A stretch of DNA of 64,000 nucleotides from Methylotenera sp. RIFCSPLOWO2_02_FULL_45_14. Lineage in GTDB: Bacteria; Pseudomonadota; Gammaproteobacteria; Burkholderiales; Methylophilaceae. Below, piece by piece: positions 49,877-60,093 of this stretch. Every line of letters starts with the position of its first letter. The stretch's first letter is position 1. The stretch covers positions 1-64,000 of the forward strand of contig MHBU01000027.1 in NCBI GenBank assembly GCA_001803395.1, written 5' to 3'. Made by a program: the position numbers and the translations under genes. The notes beneath the pieces are model-generated. The model was not told the DNA's origin, ran no database searches, and was given only the letters and a program-made list of their open reading frames with translations.

Positions 49877-51385
49877 TTAGACGATACCTGCGCGAAATAA
49901 GATGCGGTCATCTTCATCAGGATGCCGTGCTGTGTATTCCAATACAAACGCCTGCTTCAACAAAGCCGTGACTTCGGCATCATTTACCCAGTTTCTCATC
50001 AACCGTTTTAAGTCTTTGATATGTTTACGCTTAAACCACCAATCACCAACAACACTGCCAAAATGGGCTTGCATGCCATCCAAATCAATCAACACTGGTG
50101 CAAAATTAACGATTTTGATATTGCTCGCTTTGCAATCACCATGCGAAAACTTCAACAAATACAGCTTATAAAACAAAGTGGCAAGGTTACGCGCCACGGT
50201 TTGCCTATCTTCCAACTTGGTTGATTGTGCAAAAAACTGCATCACATCAGGCGCATCAATATACTCACTCACATAGTAAGCGCGACGGCGAAAACACCCA
50301 AAACGCGCTTCAACCAAGGCCAGTGGTTTAGCTGTAGCGATGTTTGAAATAATCAGCCGATACGCATTCGCCCATGATTTTTCTGCACGGCTGACGCGAA
50401 AAGCACGGTTTAGCCCATGCCAAAAGCTCTTGATGTTGTAGCGCTTGATGACGACTGATTGATTGGCAAGTGTTACCTTGCCGATAGTGCAAGTATTGCC
50501 ATTTTTGATATTGAGTTTTGCATCTGCCAGAAACGGGTCTAATGATGCCAGCACTTGGTTTTCAACACCAAACGTAGACGCAACCGCCTGAAAATACTTG
50601 AAATTCTTCATCACTTTTACATCGGTGCAATTTCTAAAAACTTTCTTATCCGCATAGCCTTTTGCTACTTGATGGCGTATTTTTTGCGTTAAAACCCAAA
50701 CCTCAGCCGCATCTACAGGTGAATGTGTGATGCCCAATTGCAAACAATATTGCTCATAATGCGCGGCAATCCAGCCATCATCGAGCACATCCATTTTAGA
50801 GAATAGCGTCGCCAGATTGTGTAGTTTTTGATGTTTTTGAAATAACGGCGATAAAGATCGAATTCCGTCGCCATCAAGCGTGTAAATTAAATCTTCTTGG
50901 TTTAATGTTTGTTGGACTAAAAAATTTTTGAGGTATAAATCGGTTTGCAACAAGCCGGCTTGATGATGAAATGCTACGGTTTGCACTAGTCGACGCATCA
51001 ACTTTAAACGCTCTGGCGCATCTAACTCCCGACAAATTTCTTCTGCATTATGCGCTTCACCAATCGCCTCAAAGATGATGACATAGGTCTTATGATCTTC
51101 AGCCAAACCAGAAAACAATATCGCGGGACTTGCAATTCCGGCTTTAAATAAACGCTCTACACCTCGTTTATCTCGCTCAAAATAACGAGCAGCGTCGTTA
51201 CCAATAAACAATTTGGCATAAACTGCTTGCTGAGCCCAAACACCTTGGCAAACAAGACGCTTACCTGGTACTCTGCGTACGATTTTCTCGCAAAATAAAG
51301 CTGGGCTGCCAGGCAGCCCAACACTGAAACCAGACTCACCGCCAGATGAGAGCTGTAGTAAATTGTTAATCAGAGATTCGCTCAA
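49877..51385 (-). CDS. large (502 aa) LPS-core kinase-like protein, apparently two kinase-like modules
   Basis: First module HHQAGLLQTDLYLKNFLV ... LIYTLDGDGIR; second module LKFSHGDCKASNIKIVNFAPVLIDLDGMQAHFG. Confidence 0.8.
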   Translation of the reverse strand: MSESLINNLLQLSSGGESGFSVGLPGSPALFCEKIVRRVPGKRLVCQGVWAQQAVYAKLFIGNDAARYFERDKRGVERLFKAGIASPAILFSGLAEDHKTYVIIFEAIGEAHNAEEICRELDAPERLKLMRRLVQTVAFHHQAGLLQTDLYLKNFLVQQTLNQEDLIYTLDGDGIRSLSPLFQKHQKLHNLATLFSKMDVLDDGWIAAHYEQYCLQLGITHSPVDAAEVWVLTQKIRHQVAKGYADKKVFRNCTDVKVMKNFKYFQAVASTFGVENQVLASLDPFLADAKLNIKNGNTCTIGKVTLANQSVVIKRYNIKSFWHGLNRAFRVSRAEKSWANAYRLIISNIATAKPLALVEARFGCFRRRAYYVSEYIDAPDVMQFFAQSTKLEDRQTVARNLATLFYKLYLLKFSHGDCKASNIKIVNFAPVLIDLDGMQAHFGSVVGDWWFKRKHIKDLKRLMRNWVNDAEVTALLKQAFVLEYTARHPDEDDRILFRAGIV

Positions 51386-52016
51386 AAACAGCCAGATGCA
51401 ATGTTTTAACCAAATTTAATTCTGCAAAATCTTTCACTAAACGATAACCTGAGTTTGCAAAGTAACCCTCAACTTCTTTCAAACTGGTAGGATATTTACG
51501 TAATTTCCTACCGCCTAATTTTTCACGTAGTATCAACTTGGCTTGTGTGTATGAGTAAGGGCTAAAATAAGACATCACTACGTATTGCTTAGCAACGCGG
51601 CACATCTCGCGCACTGCACGTTGACGTATCGCCGGTGTTGGGAAATGTTGGAAAAGTCTAAAGCAAACAATCGCGTCAATACTTTTATCAGCGTAATGTA
51701 AATTTTCCACATCTGCGTGATCTACTGTGATGCCCAAACCCGCTTCATCCGCATTTTTTTGTGCAATTTTAATCATCTCTGGAGATAAATCACCAGCTCT
51801 CACCTTGTAGCCATGACTAGCCAAACGTAGAAATACACGTCCGCCACCACAAGGTAAATCAATCACTTCTAACGTTTTAGGAATAATAGAAAAAGCACGG
51901 TCCAGCAGCTTCATTTCACTATCATGTTTGTGAACCTTACGCTGCTGATAGATTGTCGCTTTGCGCTCATCATAATTGGTACGTGCGCGATAAGTGGTGG
52001 GCTCAGTCATTTTCAA
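51366..52016 (-). CDS. class I SAM-dependent methyltransferase
   Basis: LEVIDLPCGGGRVFLRLASHGYKVRAGDLSPEMIKIA. Confidence 0.87.
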   Translation of the reverse strand: MKMTEPTTYRARTNYDERKATIYQQRKVHKHDSEMKLLDRAFSIIPKTLEVIDLPCGGGRVFLRLASHGYKVRAGDLSPEMIKIAQKNADEAGLGITVDHADVENLHYADKSIDAIVCFRLFQHFPTPAIRQRAVREMCRVAKQYVVMSYFSPYSYTQAKLILREKLGGRKLRKYPTSLKEVEGYFANSGYRLVKDFAELNLVKTLHLAVFERISD

Positions 52017-52042
52017 CTATCCAAATAAAAAAACGAATTATA

Positions 52043-52855
52043 CTACTTTGTACCTTGATACGTTTTTTTAGCAGTTTTATGTGTTTTTTTACGTGAAGAA
52101 CGCTTTGCGATCATTTTCAACACAAACTTCTGCCATAAATTAAGTTTATTAACACCCAAATACTGCTTATAAAAATACAGCCTAGCCGTTCTGCTCCAAT
52201 GTTCTGAATGACGATTTAAGGTAGATAAATCATAAAATGTACGCATAAACGGTAGTAATTTCGTACGCGACTTCTCCAAATCAATCACCACTGCATCTTG
52301 TACATTTAGAGTATCAACAAACAAGTGTTTTGGATATAAAGAGCGATGTTGCACACCTGATTGATGTAATTTACTAACAGTAAAAGCCACTTGTTTAATC
52401 AGTGTTTTTTGCACACTGAGCGTAGGTCTTTTTTCAGAAAATAGCTGAGTCACTGCCTGCTCTAAAGGTATAAACCCAACCAGCTCTTCTGTCATCAAAA
52501 GTGCCTGCATGCTGCCGTTGAAATTGCGTTGACCAAAAGCAACCGCTTTAAGTGAAGGTACTTGATGTTTAGCCAAGTACTGCATCATCTTAAACTCACA
52601 TGCAAAGGTAGGCTCACCCTTAATCGGGTGCATTAAAGTACGGCGTTCGTGGTTTTCTTGTCGCTTTAAAAATACACCTAAGCTTGCCTCAGATGCCGTT
52701 TTTAAGCTCATGCGCCCTACACCGCTCCACCCACCGCGACGCTCATTTGGCGCTTCAAACCAATCAACCTTAACATTCCAGATTGCATCAAAATCGTTCA
52801 GTTGATTAAGCGCCAATGTTTTTTGATGTTGTGGTGCTATATATAAAGTGGTCAT
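52043..52855 (-). CDS. InaA/WaaP-like lipopolysaccharide kinase
   Basis: GVFLKRQENHERRTLMHPIKGEPTFACEFKMMQYL ... LHQSGVQHRSLYPKHLFVD ... VVIDLEKSR. Confidence 0.87.
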   Translation of the reverse strand: MTTLYIAPQHQKTLALNQLNDFDAIWNVKVDWFEAPNERRGGWSGVGRMSLKTASEASLGVFLKRQENHERRTLMHPIKGEPTFACEFKMMQYLAKHQVPSLKAVAFGQRNFNGSMQALLMTEELVGFIPLEQAVTQLFSEKRPTLSVQKTLIKQVAFTVSKLHQSGVQHRSLYPKHLFVDTLNVQDAVVIDLEKSRTKLLPFMRTFYDLSTLNRHSEHWSRTARLYFYKQYLGVNKLNLWQKFVLKMIAKRSSRKKTHKTAKKTYQGTK

Positions 52856-53676
52856 TTTCTCAATGCAGCCTTTTCAGTCGCTAACCTTTTTTGAAATTTA
52901 TCGCCATGGAATTTAGCGTAGAGCTTGTTCGCTCTGTGTTCAACTTGCCGCCAAAAATAAGGCATGCAGCCACTAACACCACTGGAATAATATCGCTTAA
53001 AGCGTAGATAATCACGTGACGTTAAGCCAGCATCCATACTTGAAAAATACAGCGCGGCTATATCCTTCACATTGTCACCGATTGAAATTTCCCGATGGAT
53101 TAACATACGATGTAGATCAATCAAATAGAGCTTGATTTGATTTTGTTTTAACGCCGGCGCATCCAAACATAAATGGCAAATGTAAAAATCACGGTGATTA
53201 ACACCATTTTTATGAAGTTTAGCAGCCACATCGGCCACTGCAATAATCAAACGCCGCTTAAAATTAGCATCTGGTGGATTGCTTCTCCAATCAGCACATA
53301 AGTCTTCTAACGAGATAATATCGCCTAAATCTTGAGTGATTACAAATGATTGCTGCGTTGCAGGGTTAATGCCTTTTATACCATAGCCAACCAGTGGCGT
53401 GGTATCGATGCCGATTTCGTCTAGTTTCCGTATCGCATTAACCTCAGTCTGTGCACCTAAAATAGGTTTTTTTAAGCTTAAAAAACTCTTAACAATTTCG
53501 CGCCAACCCACACCAAAGTGCTGTTTAACAAAATAGCTGCCGTCAGCTAACTTAAGCTGAATGGTACGGCGCCCTGCTACGTCTCGGTAAACTTGACCCT
53601 GTAATTGCATGATTTCAACAAAAGTATCTGCACTAAATAGGCTACGAATATTTGCGGGTAACTCGAGCTTATCCAC
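52852..53676 (-). CDS. waaP: lipopolysaccharide core heptose(I) kinase
   Basis: YFVKQHFGVGWREIVKSFLSLKKPILGAQTEVNAI ... HKNGVNHRDFYICHLCLD ... LYLIDLHRM. Confidence 0.92.
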   Translation of the reverse strand: MDKLELPANIRSLFSADTFVEIMQLQGQVYRDVAGRRTIQLKLADGSYFVKQHFGVGWREIVKSFLSLKKPILGAQTEVNAIRKLDEIGIDTTPLVGYGIKGINPATQQSFVITQDLGDIISLEDLCADWRSNPPDANFKRRLIIAVADVAAKLHKNGVNHRDFYICHLCLDAPALKQNQIKLYLIDLHRMLIHREISIGDNVKDIAALYFSSMDAGLTSRDYLRFKRYYSSGVSGCMPYFWRQVEHRANKLYAKFHGDKFQKRLATEKAALRK

Positions 53677-54847
53677 GTGGCGTTGCCTCTTGATGTACTT
53701 GTGCTAATTTTTGATGAGCGTAGTTAATAATATAGTCAGCCTCTGCACTCACAGACGAAGTATTTTTAATGTGTACGGTATATTGCTTACCATGCTCTTG
53801 CCATTCAACTTGCCGCGGTGATTGCAACATCATGGCAAGCGCACTATTCATCTCTAATTGACTAAAAGGTGACGGCAACACCACTCCCGCATTAGCCTCA
53901 GCAACACGTGGTGCATAACCACAGACATCCGTCACCAATACCGGCAAGCCTGCGGTCATCGCCTCAATCAGCACAATACCTGCCAATTCAGAGCGTGCAG
54001 GATGCGCAAATATATCCGCTCCCACCATTAAATCTGCCACATCTGATCGCCCACCCACGTGAATGCAGCGGTGTGCAACGCCACGTTTTTCGCAGTAGGC
54101 TTTTATATTACTGTTCGATTCATATTCACCAATCGCAATTAACCAAGTGTTATCCTGCAAGGCTTTTGGCAAAGCGGCTATGGCATCAATGACCCTATCC
54201 ACCCCTTTACGCACAAAAGCTGAGCCTACCGTTAATACGATATTTGCGTCTGCAGGTAAGTTAAATTGTTGCCTGGCGTACACGCGGCAAGCTTCACGAC
54301 GCTTGTTGGCAAATTTTTGCAGCGGAATACTTGGTGGCAATAAATGAAAACGTGCGTCTGGCGTGCCATACCATTGCTGAAAGCTTTGTTTTTCGTGTTC
54401 TGTCAGCAATAAAATCTGGCAACTGCCTTGCGCATCCATCACGGCTTTTTCAGCCGCTGCAAAAAAGCGATAACGCCCCCTAATGAAAGGCAGGTGTCTG
54501 TATAACCAAGACCGCTCTTCATGCGCACGCTGTACATAACACGGGTCAGCCGCATAATAAATATCCAGCCCTGCCATACGGTTGAATCCCACCACCAAAT
54601 CTACCGGGGCTTTGACTAAAGCTTGCTGCATGGCGCTTATCAACGACTGATGGCGCTGATGATTCAACCAGCCACGGCTAGGCAAAATTTCCACGTTAAT
54701 CCGCGCATCGGGCATGCCGCCACGCCATTCACCTGTATAAATAGTGACCTCATGCCCGGCATTGACGCAATCATGCGCGATTCTCAACATATCACGCTGC
54801 ACGCCGCCGTAGGGAAATACCTTAAAAATTAGAAATGCAAACTTCAA
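53669..54847 (-). CDS. waaG: LPS core glucosyltransferase I
   Basis: MKFAFLIFKVFPYGGVQRDMLRIAHDC ... SELAGIVLIEAMTAGLPVLVTDVCGYA. Confidence 0.92.
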   Translation of the reverse strand: MKFAFLIFKVFPYGGVQRDMLRIAHDCVNAGHEVTIYTGEWRGGMPDARINVEILPSRGWLNHQRHQSLISAMQQALVKAPVDLVVGFNRMAGLDIYYAADPCYVQRAHEERSWLYRHLPFIRGRYRFFAAAEKAVMDAQGSCQILLLTEHEKQSFQQWYGTPDARFHLLPPSIPLQKFANKRREACRVYARQQFNLPADANIVLTVGSAFVRKGVDRVIDAIAALPKALQDNTWLIAIGEYESNSNIKAYCEKRGVAHRCIHVGGRSDVADLMVGADIFAHPARSELAGIVLIEAMTAGLPVLVTDVCGYAPRVAEANAGVVLPSPFSQLEMNSALAMMLQSPRQVEWQEHGKQYTVHIKNTSSVSAEADYIINYAHQKLAQVHQEATPRG

Positions 54848-54909
54848 AATAGGGTTACCGCTTTTATCAACTGATTCTTAAAGCTGAATTGTATGCGAAA
54901 ATGCCAATT

Positions 54910-55887
54910 ATGCTGAAATTGCTTATCGTTAAAACTTCGTCTTTAGGCGATGTTATTCATAATTTACCTATTATCAATGACATCAACAATCACTATCCCA
55001 ATGCGATTATTGACTGGGTAGTGGAAGAGTCCTTTGCTGAAATTCCACGCATGCATACGCGGGTGAATCATGTCATCCCCATTGCACTAAGGCATTGGCG
55101 CAAGCATTTGTTGGATAAAAACACTTGGCGAGAAATCAGCGCGTTTAAGCGTTTAATCACTGCTAATCATTATGATGCCATCATTGACACACAAGGTTTA
55201 CTCAAAAGTGCTTTAATTACCAGCCAGGCCAAGGGTGTAAAGCATGGCTATGATCAGCAATCAATTCGCGAACCATTAGCCAGTTACTTTTATAATCGGA
55301 AATATGCAGTTTCTTACCAACAACATGCCGTCATCCGAAACCGCACACTGACGGCATTAAGTTTAGGTTACGCGCCTCCTGACACTTCACCAGATTACGG
55401 TATTGAAGCTCCGGCCACCTCATTAGAGCTCCCTAGACCATTTGTCATCGCCCTGCACGGCACTAGCCGCGACAGCAAACTGTGGCCAACAGACCACTGG
55501 ATAACATTAGGCAAATCGCTGGCTGAGCACGGTTTAAACATGATATTGCCGTGGGCAAGCAAGGCTGAGTTGAACCGCGCCAACCAGATTGCACAGGCAT
55601 TACCCAACGCTTGCGTGCTAGCCAAATCCAGCATTGCAACACTGGCGGCAGTCATTGCACAATCACAAGCCGCCGTGGGCGTAGATACAGGCCTATCGCA
55701 CTTAGCTGCCGCGCTGAATAAACCGATTGTTGCAATCTACACCGACACAAACCCTGCCTTAACTGGCGTAATGGCAGGCACACTGACGCCAGCCATCAAT
55801 CTTGGTGGAATAAAACTCACGCCATCGCCACAAGAGGTGTTTAAAACTTTGCTGCCCTTGATTGAAAACAAAAACTACTCAAAATAG
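54910..55887 (+). CDS. waaC: lipopolysaccharide heptosyltransferase I
   Basis: MLKLLIVKTSSLGDVIHNLPIINDINNHYPNAIIDWVVEESFAEIPRMHTRV; GVDTGLSHLAAAL. Start taken at the third Met of the track ORF. Confidence 0.94.
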   Translation: MLKLLIVKTSSLGDVIHNLPIINDINNHYPNAIIDWVVEESFAEIPRMHTRVNHVIPIALRHWRKHLLDKNTWREISAFKRLITANHYDAIIDTQGLLKSALITSQAKGVKHGYDQQSIREPLASYFYNRKYAVSYQQHAVIRNRTLTALSLGYAPPDTSPDYGIEAPATSLELPRPFVIALHGTSRDSKLWPTDHWITLGKSLAEHGLNMILPWASKAELNRANQIAQALPNACVLAKSSIATLAAVIAQSQAAVGVDTGLSHLAAALNKPIVAIYTDTNPALTGVMAGTLTPAINLGGIKLTPSPQEVFKTLLPLIENKNYSK

Positions 55888-55940
55888 GCGAATATTGAAG
55901 CTAAATGATGTATTAATTTCGGTATTTCAATTGATAGAAC

Positions 55941-55970
55941 AGCCGCTTACAATAATTAAGCGGCTATTTT
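55941..55970 (+). terminator. Rho-independent terminator after waaC
   Basis: AGCCGCTTA-caataat-TAAGCGGCT-ATTTT. Confidence 0.75.
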
Positions 55971-56023
55971 GTCATTACAAGTGAAATTTGTAACTTAAAA
56001 TGATAGAAATATTCACACTATTG

Positions 56024-56050
56024 CTTGAAATAACAACGGTCATCCCCAAT
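56024..56050 (+). promoter_or_regulatory. putative sigma32 (RpoH) heat-shock promoter upstream of grpE
   Basis: CTTGAAA-N13-CCCCAAT, close to consensus CTTGAAA-N11-16-CCCCATnT, 36 bp before grpE. Confidence 0.8.
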
Positions 56051-56085
56051 GTGTAAATAGTACTAACAATGAACCGGGGAAACAC

Positions 56086-56610
56086 ATGCAAGAAGAACAA
56101 TCTACAACGCAGCCTGAAGTAGAAATCACTGCCGAAAATAATCAAACACCTGAAGCCGAGACATCAACCGACAAAAGGCTTGCCGAGCTGGAAGCCGCTT
56201 TAGAAGAAGCCAAAGCCAGTGTACTTTATGTTAAGGCAGAAGGTGAAAATATTCGCCGCCGTGCCATGGATGATATTGATAAAGCACGTAAATTTGCCTT
56301 AGAAAAATTCTCGAATGAATTATTGGCGGTAAAAGATAGTTTAGATGCAGCCTTGTTAATTGAGGCGGCAGACGTGCAAAGTTATAAAGATGGCGTTGAG
56401 CTAACGACCAAACAACTTGCTAGCGTTTTTGAAAAATTCAACATCGCTGAAATCAACCCTGTTGGTGAGAAATTTGATCCCAACAGGCATCAAGCGATCA
56501 GCATGCTTGAAAATAGCGGGGAACCAAACACAGTGACCAGCGTGTTACAAAAAGGCTACACATTGAATGACCGTGTGTTACGCCCTGCGTTGGTGATGGT
56601 GGCAAAATAA
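56086..56610 (+). CDS. grpE: nucleotide exchange factor GrpE
   Basis: [43 protein letters not shown] ... [22 protein letters not shown]. Confidence 0.97.
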   Translation: MQEEQSTTQPEVEITAENNQTPEAETSTDKRLAELEAALEEAKASVLYVKAEGENIRRRAMDDIDKARKFALEKFSNELLAVKDSLDAALLIEAADVQSYKDGVELTTKQLASVFEKFNIAEINPVGEKFDPNRHQAISMLENSGEPNTVTSVLQKGYTLNDRVLRPALVMVAK

Positions 56611-56630
56611 TCAATTCAAAAGCTTGTTTT

Positions 56631-56789
56631 ACCGCCGATAAACGCAGATATAAAAATAGGCAAAACGGATAAAACCAAGCACTTGAATTTATAAAAACAA
56701 TCACCATCATATAAACAAGGTTAAAAATTTAAACCTCCTTTATCAACGCAAACGAAACCCATCTGTTTTTGTCTGCGTTTATCGGCGGT
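56631..56789. repeat. 18-bp perfect inverted repeat bracketing the grpE-dnaK intergenic region
   Basis: ACCGCCGATAAACGCAGA (56631-56648) and TCTGCGTTTATCGGCGGT (56772-56789). Confidence 0.85.
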
Positions 56790-56816
56790 TAATTAAAAAG
56801 TTAAAGGAAATTAAAC

Positions 56817-58742
56817 ATGGGCAAAATTATTGGTATTGACTTAGGTACAACAAACTCTTGCGTTGCTGTGATGGAAGGCGGCAAACCACGCGTGATTGAA
56901 AACTCAGAAGGCACACGCACCACGCCTTCTATCATCGCTTATCAGGAAGATGGCGAAATTTTAGCAGGCGCGCCAGCTAAGCGTCAGGCGGTAACTAACC
57001 CAAAAAATACGCTGTACGCGGTTAAGCGTTTAATCGGTCGCCGCTTTGAAGAAAAAGAAGTGCAAAAAGACATCGGTTTAATGCCTTACACCATTGCTAA
57101 AGCAGATAATGGCGATGCATGGGTAGAGGTGCGCGGCGTAAAAATGGCGCCGCCGCAAATTTCTGCTGAAGTTTTGCGCAAAATGAAGAAAACCGCTGAA
57201 GATTACTTGGGCGAAGAAGTCACAGAAGCGGTCATTACCGTGCCGGCTTACTTTAACGATAGCCAACGCCAGGCGACTAAAGACGCGGGCCGTATCGCAG
57301 GTTTAGATGTTAAACGCATTATTAACGAGCCAACCGCGGCGGCGTTAGCCTTTGGTTTAGATAAACAAGAAGGCGACCGTAAAATTGCAGTGTATGACTT
57401 GGGCGGCGGTACTTTTGACGTTTCTATTATTGAAATTTCCAGTATTGATGGCGAGCATCAATTTGAAGTGCTTTCAACTAATGGCGATACGTTCCTGGGT
57501 GGCGAAGACTTTGATAACCGCTTAATCGACTTTTTAGCAGATGAGTTCAAAAAAGACAACGGCGGACTGGATTTACGTAATGATTTACTGGCAAAACAGC
57601 GCTTAAAAGAAGCGGCTGAAAAAGCGAAAATCGAGTTGTCAGGCGCGACTCAAACTGAAGTGAATTTGCCATATATTACGGCAGATGCCACAGGCCCTAA
57701 ACACTTAGTGGTAAAAATCACGCGTGCAAAATTAGAGTCATTAGTTGAAGATTTAATTGAACGCACGATGGCGCCATGCCGCGTAGCGATTAAAGATGCG
57801 GGTGTTTCAATTGACGATATTACTGACGTGATTTTGGTCGGTGGTCAAAGCCGTATGCCAAAAGTGCAAGAAAAAGTGAAAGAAATCTTCGGCAAAGAGC
57901 CACGTAAAGACGTAAACCCTGATGAAGCGGTAGCGGTAGGCGCAGCAATTCAAGGTGGCGTGCTAAAAGGTGATGTTAAAGATGTGTTGCTACTTGATGT
58001 AACACCGTTATCTTTAGGTATTGAAACTTTAGGTGGCGTGATGACTAAAGTCATCAAGAAAAACACCACGATTCCTACCAAGGCATCGCAAACATTCTCA
58101 ACCGCTGATGACAACCAAAATGCAGTGACCATTCAAGTATTGCAAGGCGAGCGCGAAAAAGCGGCGGCGAATAAATCGCTAGGTCAATTTAATTTAAGCG
58201 ATATTCCACCTGCTCCACGTGGCATGCCGCAAATTGAAGTGACATTTGATATTGATGCGAACGGCATTTTGCATGTTTCTGCCAAAGATAAAGCAACTGG
58301 TAAAGAAAATAAAATTACCATTAAAGCCAACAGTGGTTTATCTGAAGCTGAAATTCAGCAAATGGAAGAAGATGCCATTAAATATGCGGATGAAGATAAG
58401 AAATATCGCGAGCTTGTAGATGCGCGTAATGCAGCAGATGGCATGGTACATTCAGTGAAAAAATCACTGGTTGAGCATGGCGATAAATTAGACGCCGCTG
58501 AAAAAGAAGCGATTGAAACCGCACTTAAAGAGGTTGAAGAAGTATTGCAGTCGGATGATAAAGACACCATTGAAGCCAAAACTGCCGCCTTAACTGAAGC
58601 CTCACAAAAACTGGGCGAAAAAGTCTATGCGGCGGAACAAGCAGAAGCCAATACACAAAGCGCGCAACCAAGCACTGAAGGCGAAAAAACGGTGGATGGT
58701 GATGTAGTAGATGCGGAGTTTGAAGAAGTGAAGAAAGACTAA
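56817..58742 (+). CDS. dnaK: molecular chaperone DnaK
   Basis: [42 protein letters not shown]. Confidence 0.98.
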   Translation: MGKIIGIDLGTTNSCVAVMEGGKPRVIENSEGTRTTPSIIAYQEDGEILAGAPAKRQAVTNPKNTLYAVKRLIGRRFEEKEVQKDIGLMPYTIAKADNGDAWVEVRGVKMAPPQISAEVLRKMKKTAEDYLGEEVTEAVITVPAYFNDSQRQATKDAGRIAGLDVKRIINEPTAAALAFGLDKQEGDRKIAVYDLGGGTFDVSIIEISSIDGEHQFEVLSTNGDTFLGGEDFDNRLIDFLADEFKKDNGGLDLRNDLLAKQRLKEAAEKAKIELSGATQTEVNLPYITADATGPKHLVVKITRAKLESLVEDLIERTMAPCRVAIKDAGVSIDDITDVILVGGQSRMPKVQEKVKEIFGKEPRKDVNPDEAVAVGAAIQGGVLKGDVKDVLLLDVTPLSLGIETLGGVMTKVIKKNTTIPTKASQTFSTADDNQNAVTIQVLQGEREKAAANKSLGQFNLSDIPPAPRGMPQIEVTFDIDANGILHVSAKDKATGKENKITIKANSGLSEAEIQQMEEDAIKYADEDKKYRELVDARNAADGMVHSVKKSLVEHGDKLDAAEKEAIETALKEVEEVLQSDDKDTIEAKTAALTEASQKLGEKVYAAEQAEANTQSAQPSTEGEKTVDGDVVDAEFEEVKKD

Positions 58743-58745
58743 ATC

Positions 58746-58864
58746 GCAGTCGTTAGTTTGCAGTCGTTAGCGTCCACCATGATGCTAACGACTTTTGCGC
58801 TAATAGCGGCCAACTAATGACTATCCACTACTCACTAACGACTAAACACCACCAACTAGCGACT
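58746..58864. repeat. cluster of AGTCGTTAG-type 9-mers in both orientations between dnaK and dnaJ
   Basis: gcagtcgttag x2 (58746-58756, 58760-58770), ctaacgact x2 (58785-58793, 58835-58843), near copies ctaatgact (58814-58822) and ctagcgact (58856-58864); perfect 10-bp hairpin 58762-58793. Confidence 0.8.
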
Positions 58865-58869
58865 AAATT

Positions 58870-59994
58870 ATGGCAAGTAAAAGAGATTATTACGAAATAC
58901 TGGGCGTGAACAAAGACGCTACTGAAGAAGACATTAAAAAGTCTTATCGCAAATTGGCAATGAAGTATCACCCTGATCGCAACCCTGACAACCCAAAAGC
59001 TGAAGAACAATTCAAAGAAGCAAAAGAAGCCTATGAGATGCTCTCAGATGACCAAAAACGCGCCGCTTATGACCAATACGGTCATGCTGGCGTAGAACAA
59101 GGCGCAGGTGCGGGCGGCTTTGGTGGTGCGGGCTTTGGGGACGCCTTTGGCGATATTTTTGGCGATATTTTTGGCGGTGGCGCACGTGGTCAACGCAGCA
59201 ATGTGTATCGCGGTGCAGATTTACGCTACAACATGGAAATTAGCCTAGAAGACGCAGCTAAAGGTACCGAAACCAAAATCCGCATTCCAGTACAAGCCGC
59301 TTGTGAACCCTGTAAAGGCACTGGTGCAAAATCAGGTAAATCTCCTGTGACCTGCACCACTTGTGGCGGTCATGGCCAGGTACGTATGCAACAAGGCTTC
59401 TTCTCTGTACAGCAAACTTGTCCTAAGTGTCATGGCACAGGCAAGATGATTAAAGATGATGACAAGTGCGGTTCTTGCCACGGCGCTGGTCGTGTTAAGC
59501 AAAATAAAACCTTATCGGTCAAAATTCCTGCTGGTGTGGATGAAGGTGATAGGATTCGCTTAAGTGGTGAAGGTGAAGCTGGCGTGAATGGTGGCCCAAC
59601 GGGTGATTTGTATGTAGTCGTACACCTCAAGCAACACGACATGTTTCAGCGTGATGGTGGCAACCTACATTGCGAAATGCCTATCAGCTTTAGCACCGCA
59701 GCACTTGGTGGCGAAATTGAAGTCCCCACGTTAGATGGTTCAGCCAAGATGAAAATTCCTGCTGAAACACAAACGGGCGGTGTATTTAGATTACGTGGCA
59801 AGGGCATTAAACCACTACGCTCAAGCGAACATGGCGATTTAATGGTACATGTAGTGGTTGAAACGCCAGTAAAACTAACTACCCGCCAAAAAGAACTGTT
59901 ACGTGAGTTTGAAGAAAGCACGCAGGCTGACGCTGGCAAGCACAGCCCAAAAAACAAAAGTTGGATGGATAAAGCTAAAGACTTTTTTGCTTAG
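58870..59994 (+). CDS. dnaJ: molecular chaperone DnaJ
   Basis: [39 protein letters not shown], four CxxCxGxG zinc motifs. Confidence 0.98.
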   Translation: MASKRDYYEILGVNKDATEEDIKKSYRKLAMKYHPDRNPDNPKAEEQFKEAKEAYEMLSDDQKRAAYDQYGHAGVEQGAGAGGFGGAGFGDAFGDIFGDIFGGGARGQRSNVYRGADLRYNMEISLEDAAKGTETKIRIPVQAACEPCKGTGAKSGKSPVTCTTCGGHGQVRMQQGFFSVQQTCPKCHGTGKMIKDDDKCGSCHGAGRVKQNKTLSVKIPAGVDEGDRIRLSGEGEAGVNGGPTGDLYVVVHLKQHDMFQRDGGNLHCEMPISFSTAALGGEIEVPTLDGSAKMKIPAETQTGGVFRLRGKGIKPLRSSEHGDLMVHVVVETPVKLTTRQKELLREFEESTQADAGKHSPKNKSWMDKAKDFFA

Positions 59995-60031
59995 TTTTTA
60001 GTTTTTGACGTAGTTAAAACCAAAACTTTCA

Positions 60032-60067
60032 TTAGCCAGGATTTTCTATTAGGAAAATCCTGGCTAA
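60032..60067. terminator. terminator hairpin between dnaJ and murI (convergent)
   Basis: TTAGCCAGGATTTTC-tattag-GAAAATCCTGGCTAA, 15-bp stem. Confidence 0.78.
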
Positions 60068-60093
60068 ACCCGTAACGACAGGACCAATGCGCC

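Noticed and set aside
55888-56085. CIRCE element upstream of grpE
   Set aside because: No TTAGCACTC-N9-GAGTGCTAA-like palindrome seen; the sigma32-like promoter fits instead.
56498-56710. Minus-strand ORF across the grpE end and spacer
   Set aside because: No motif and overlaps grpE; the inverted repeat explains the spacer better.
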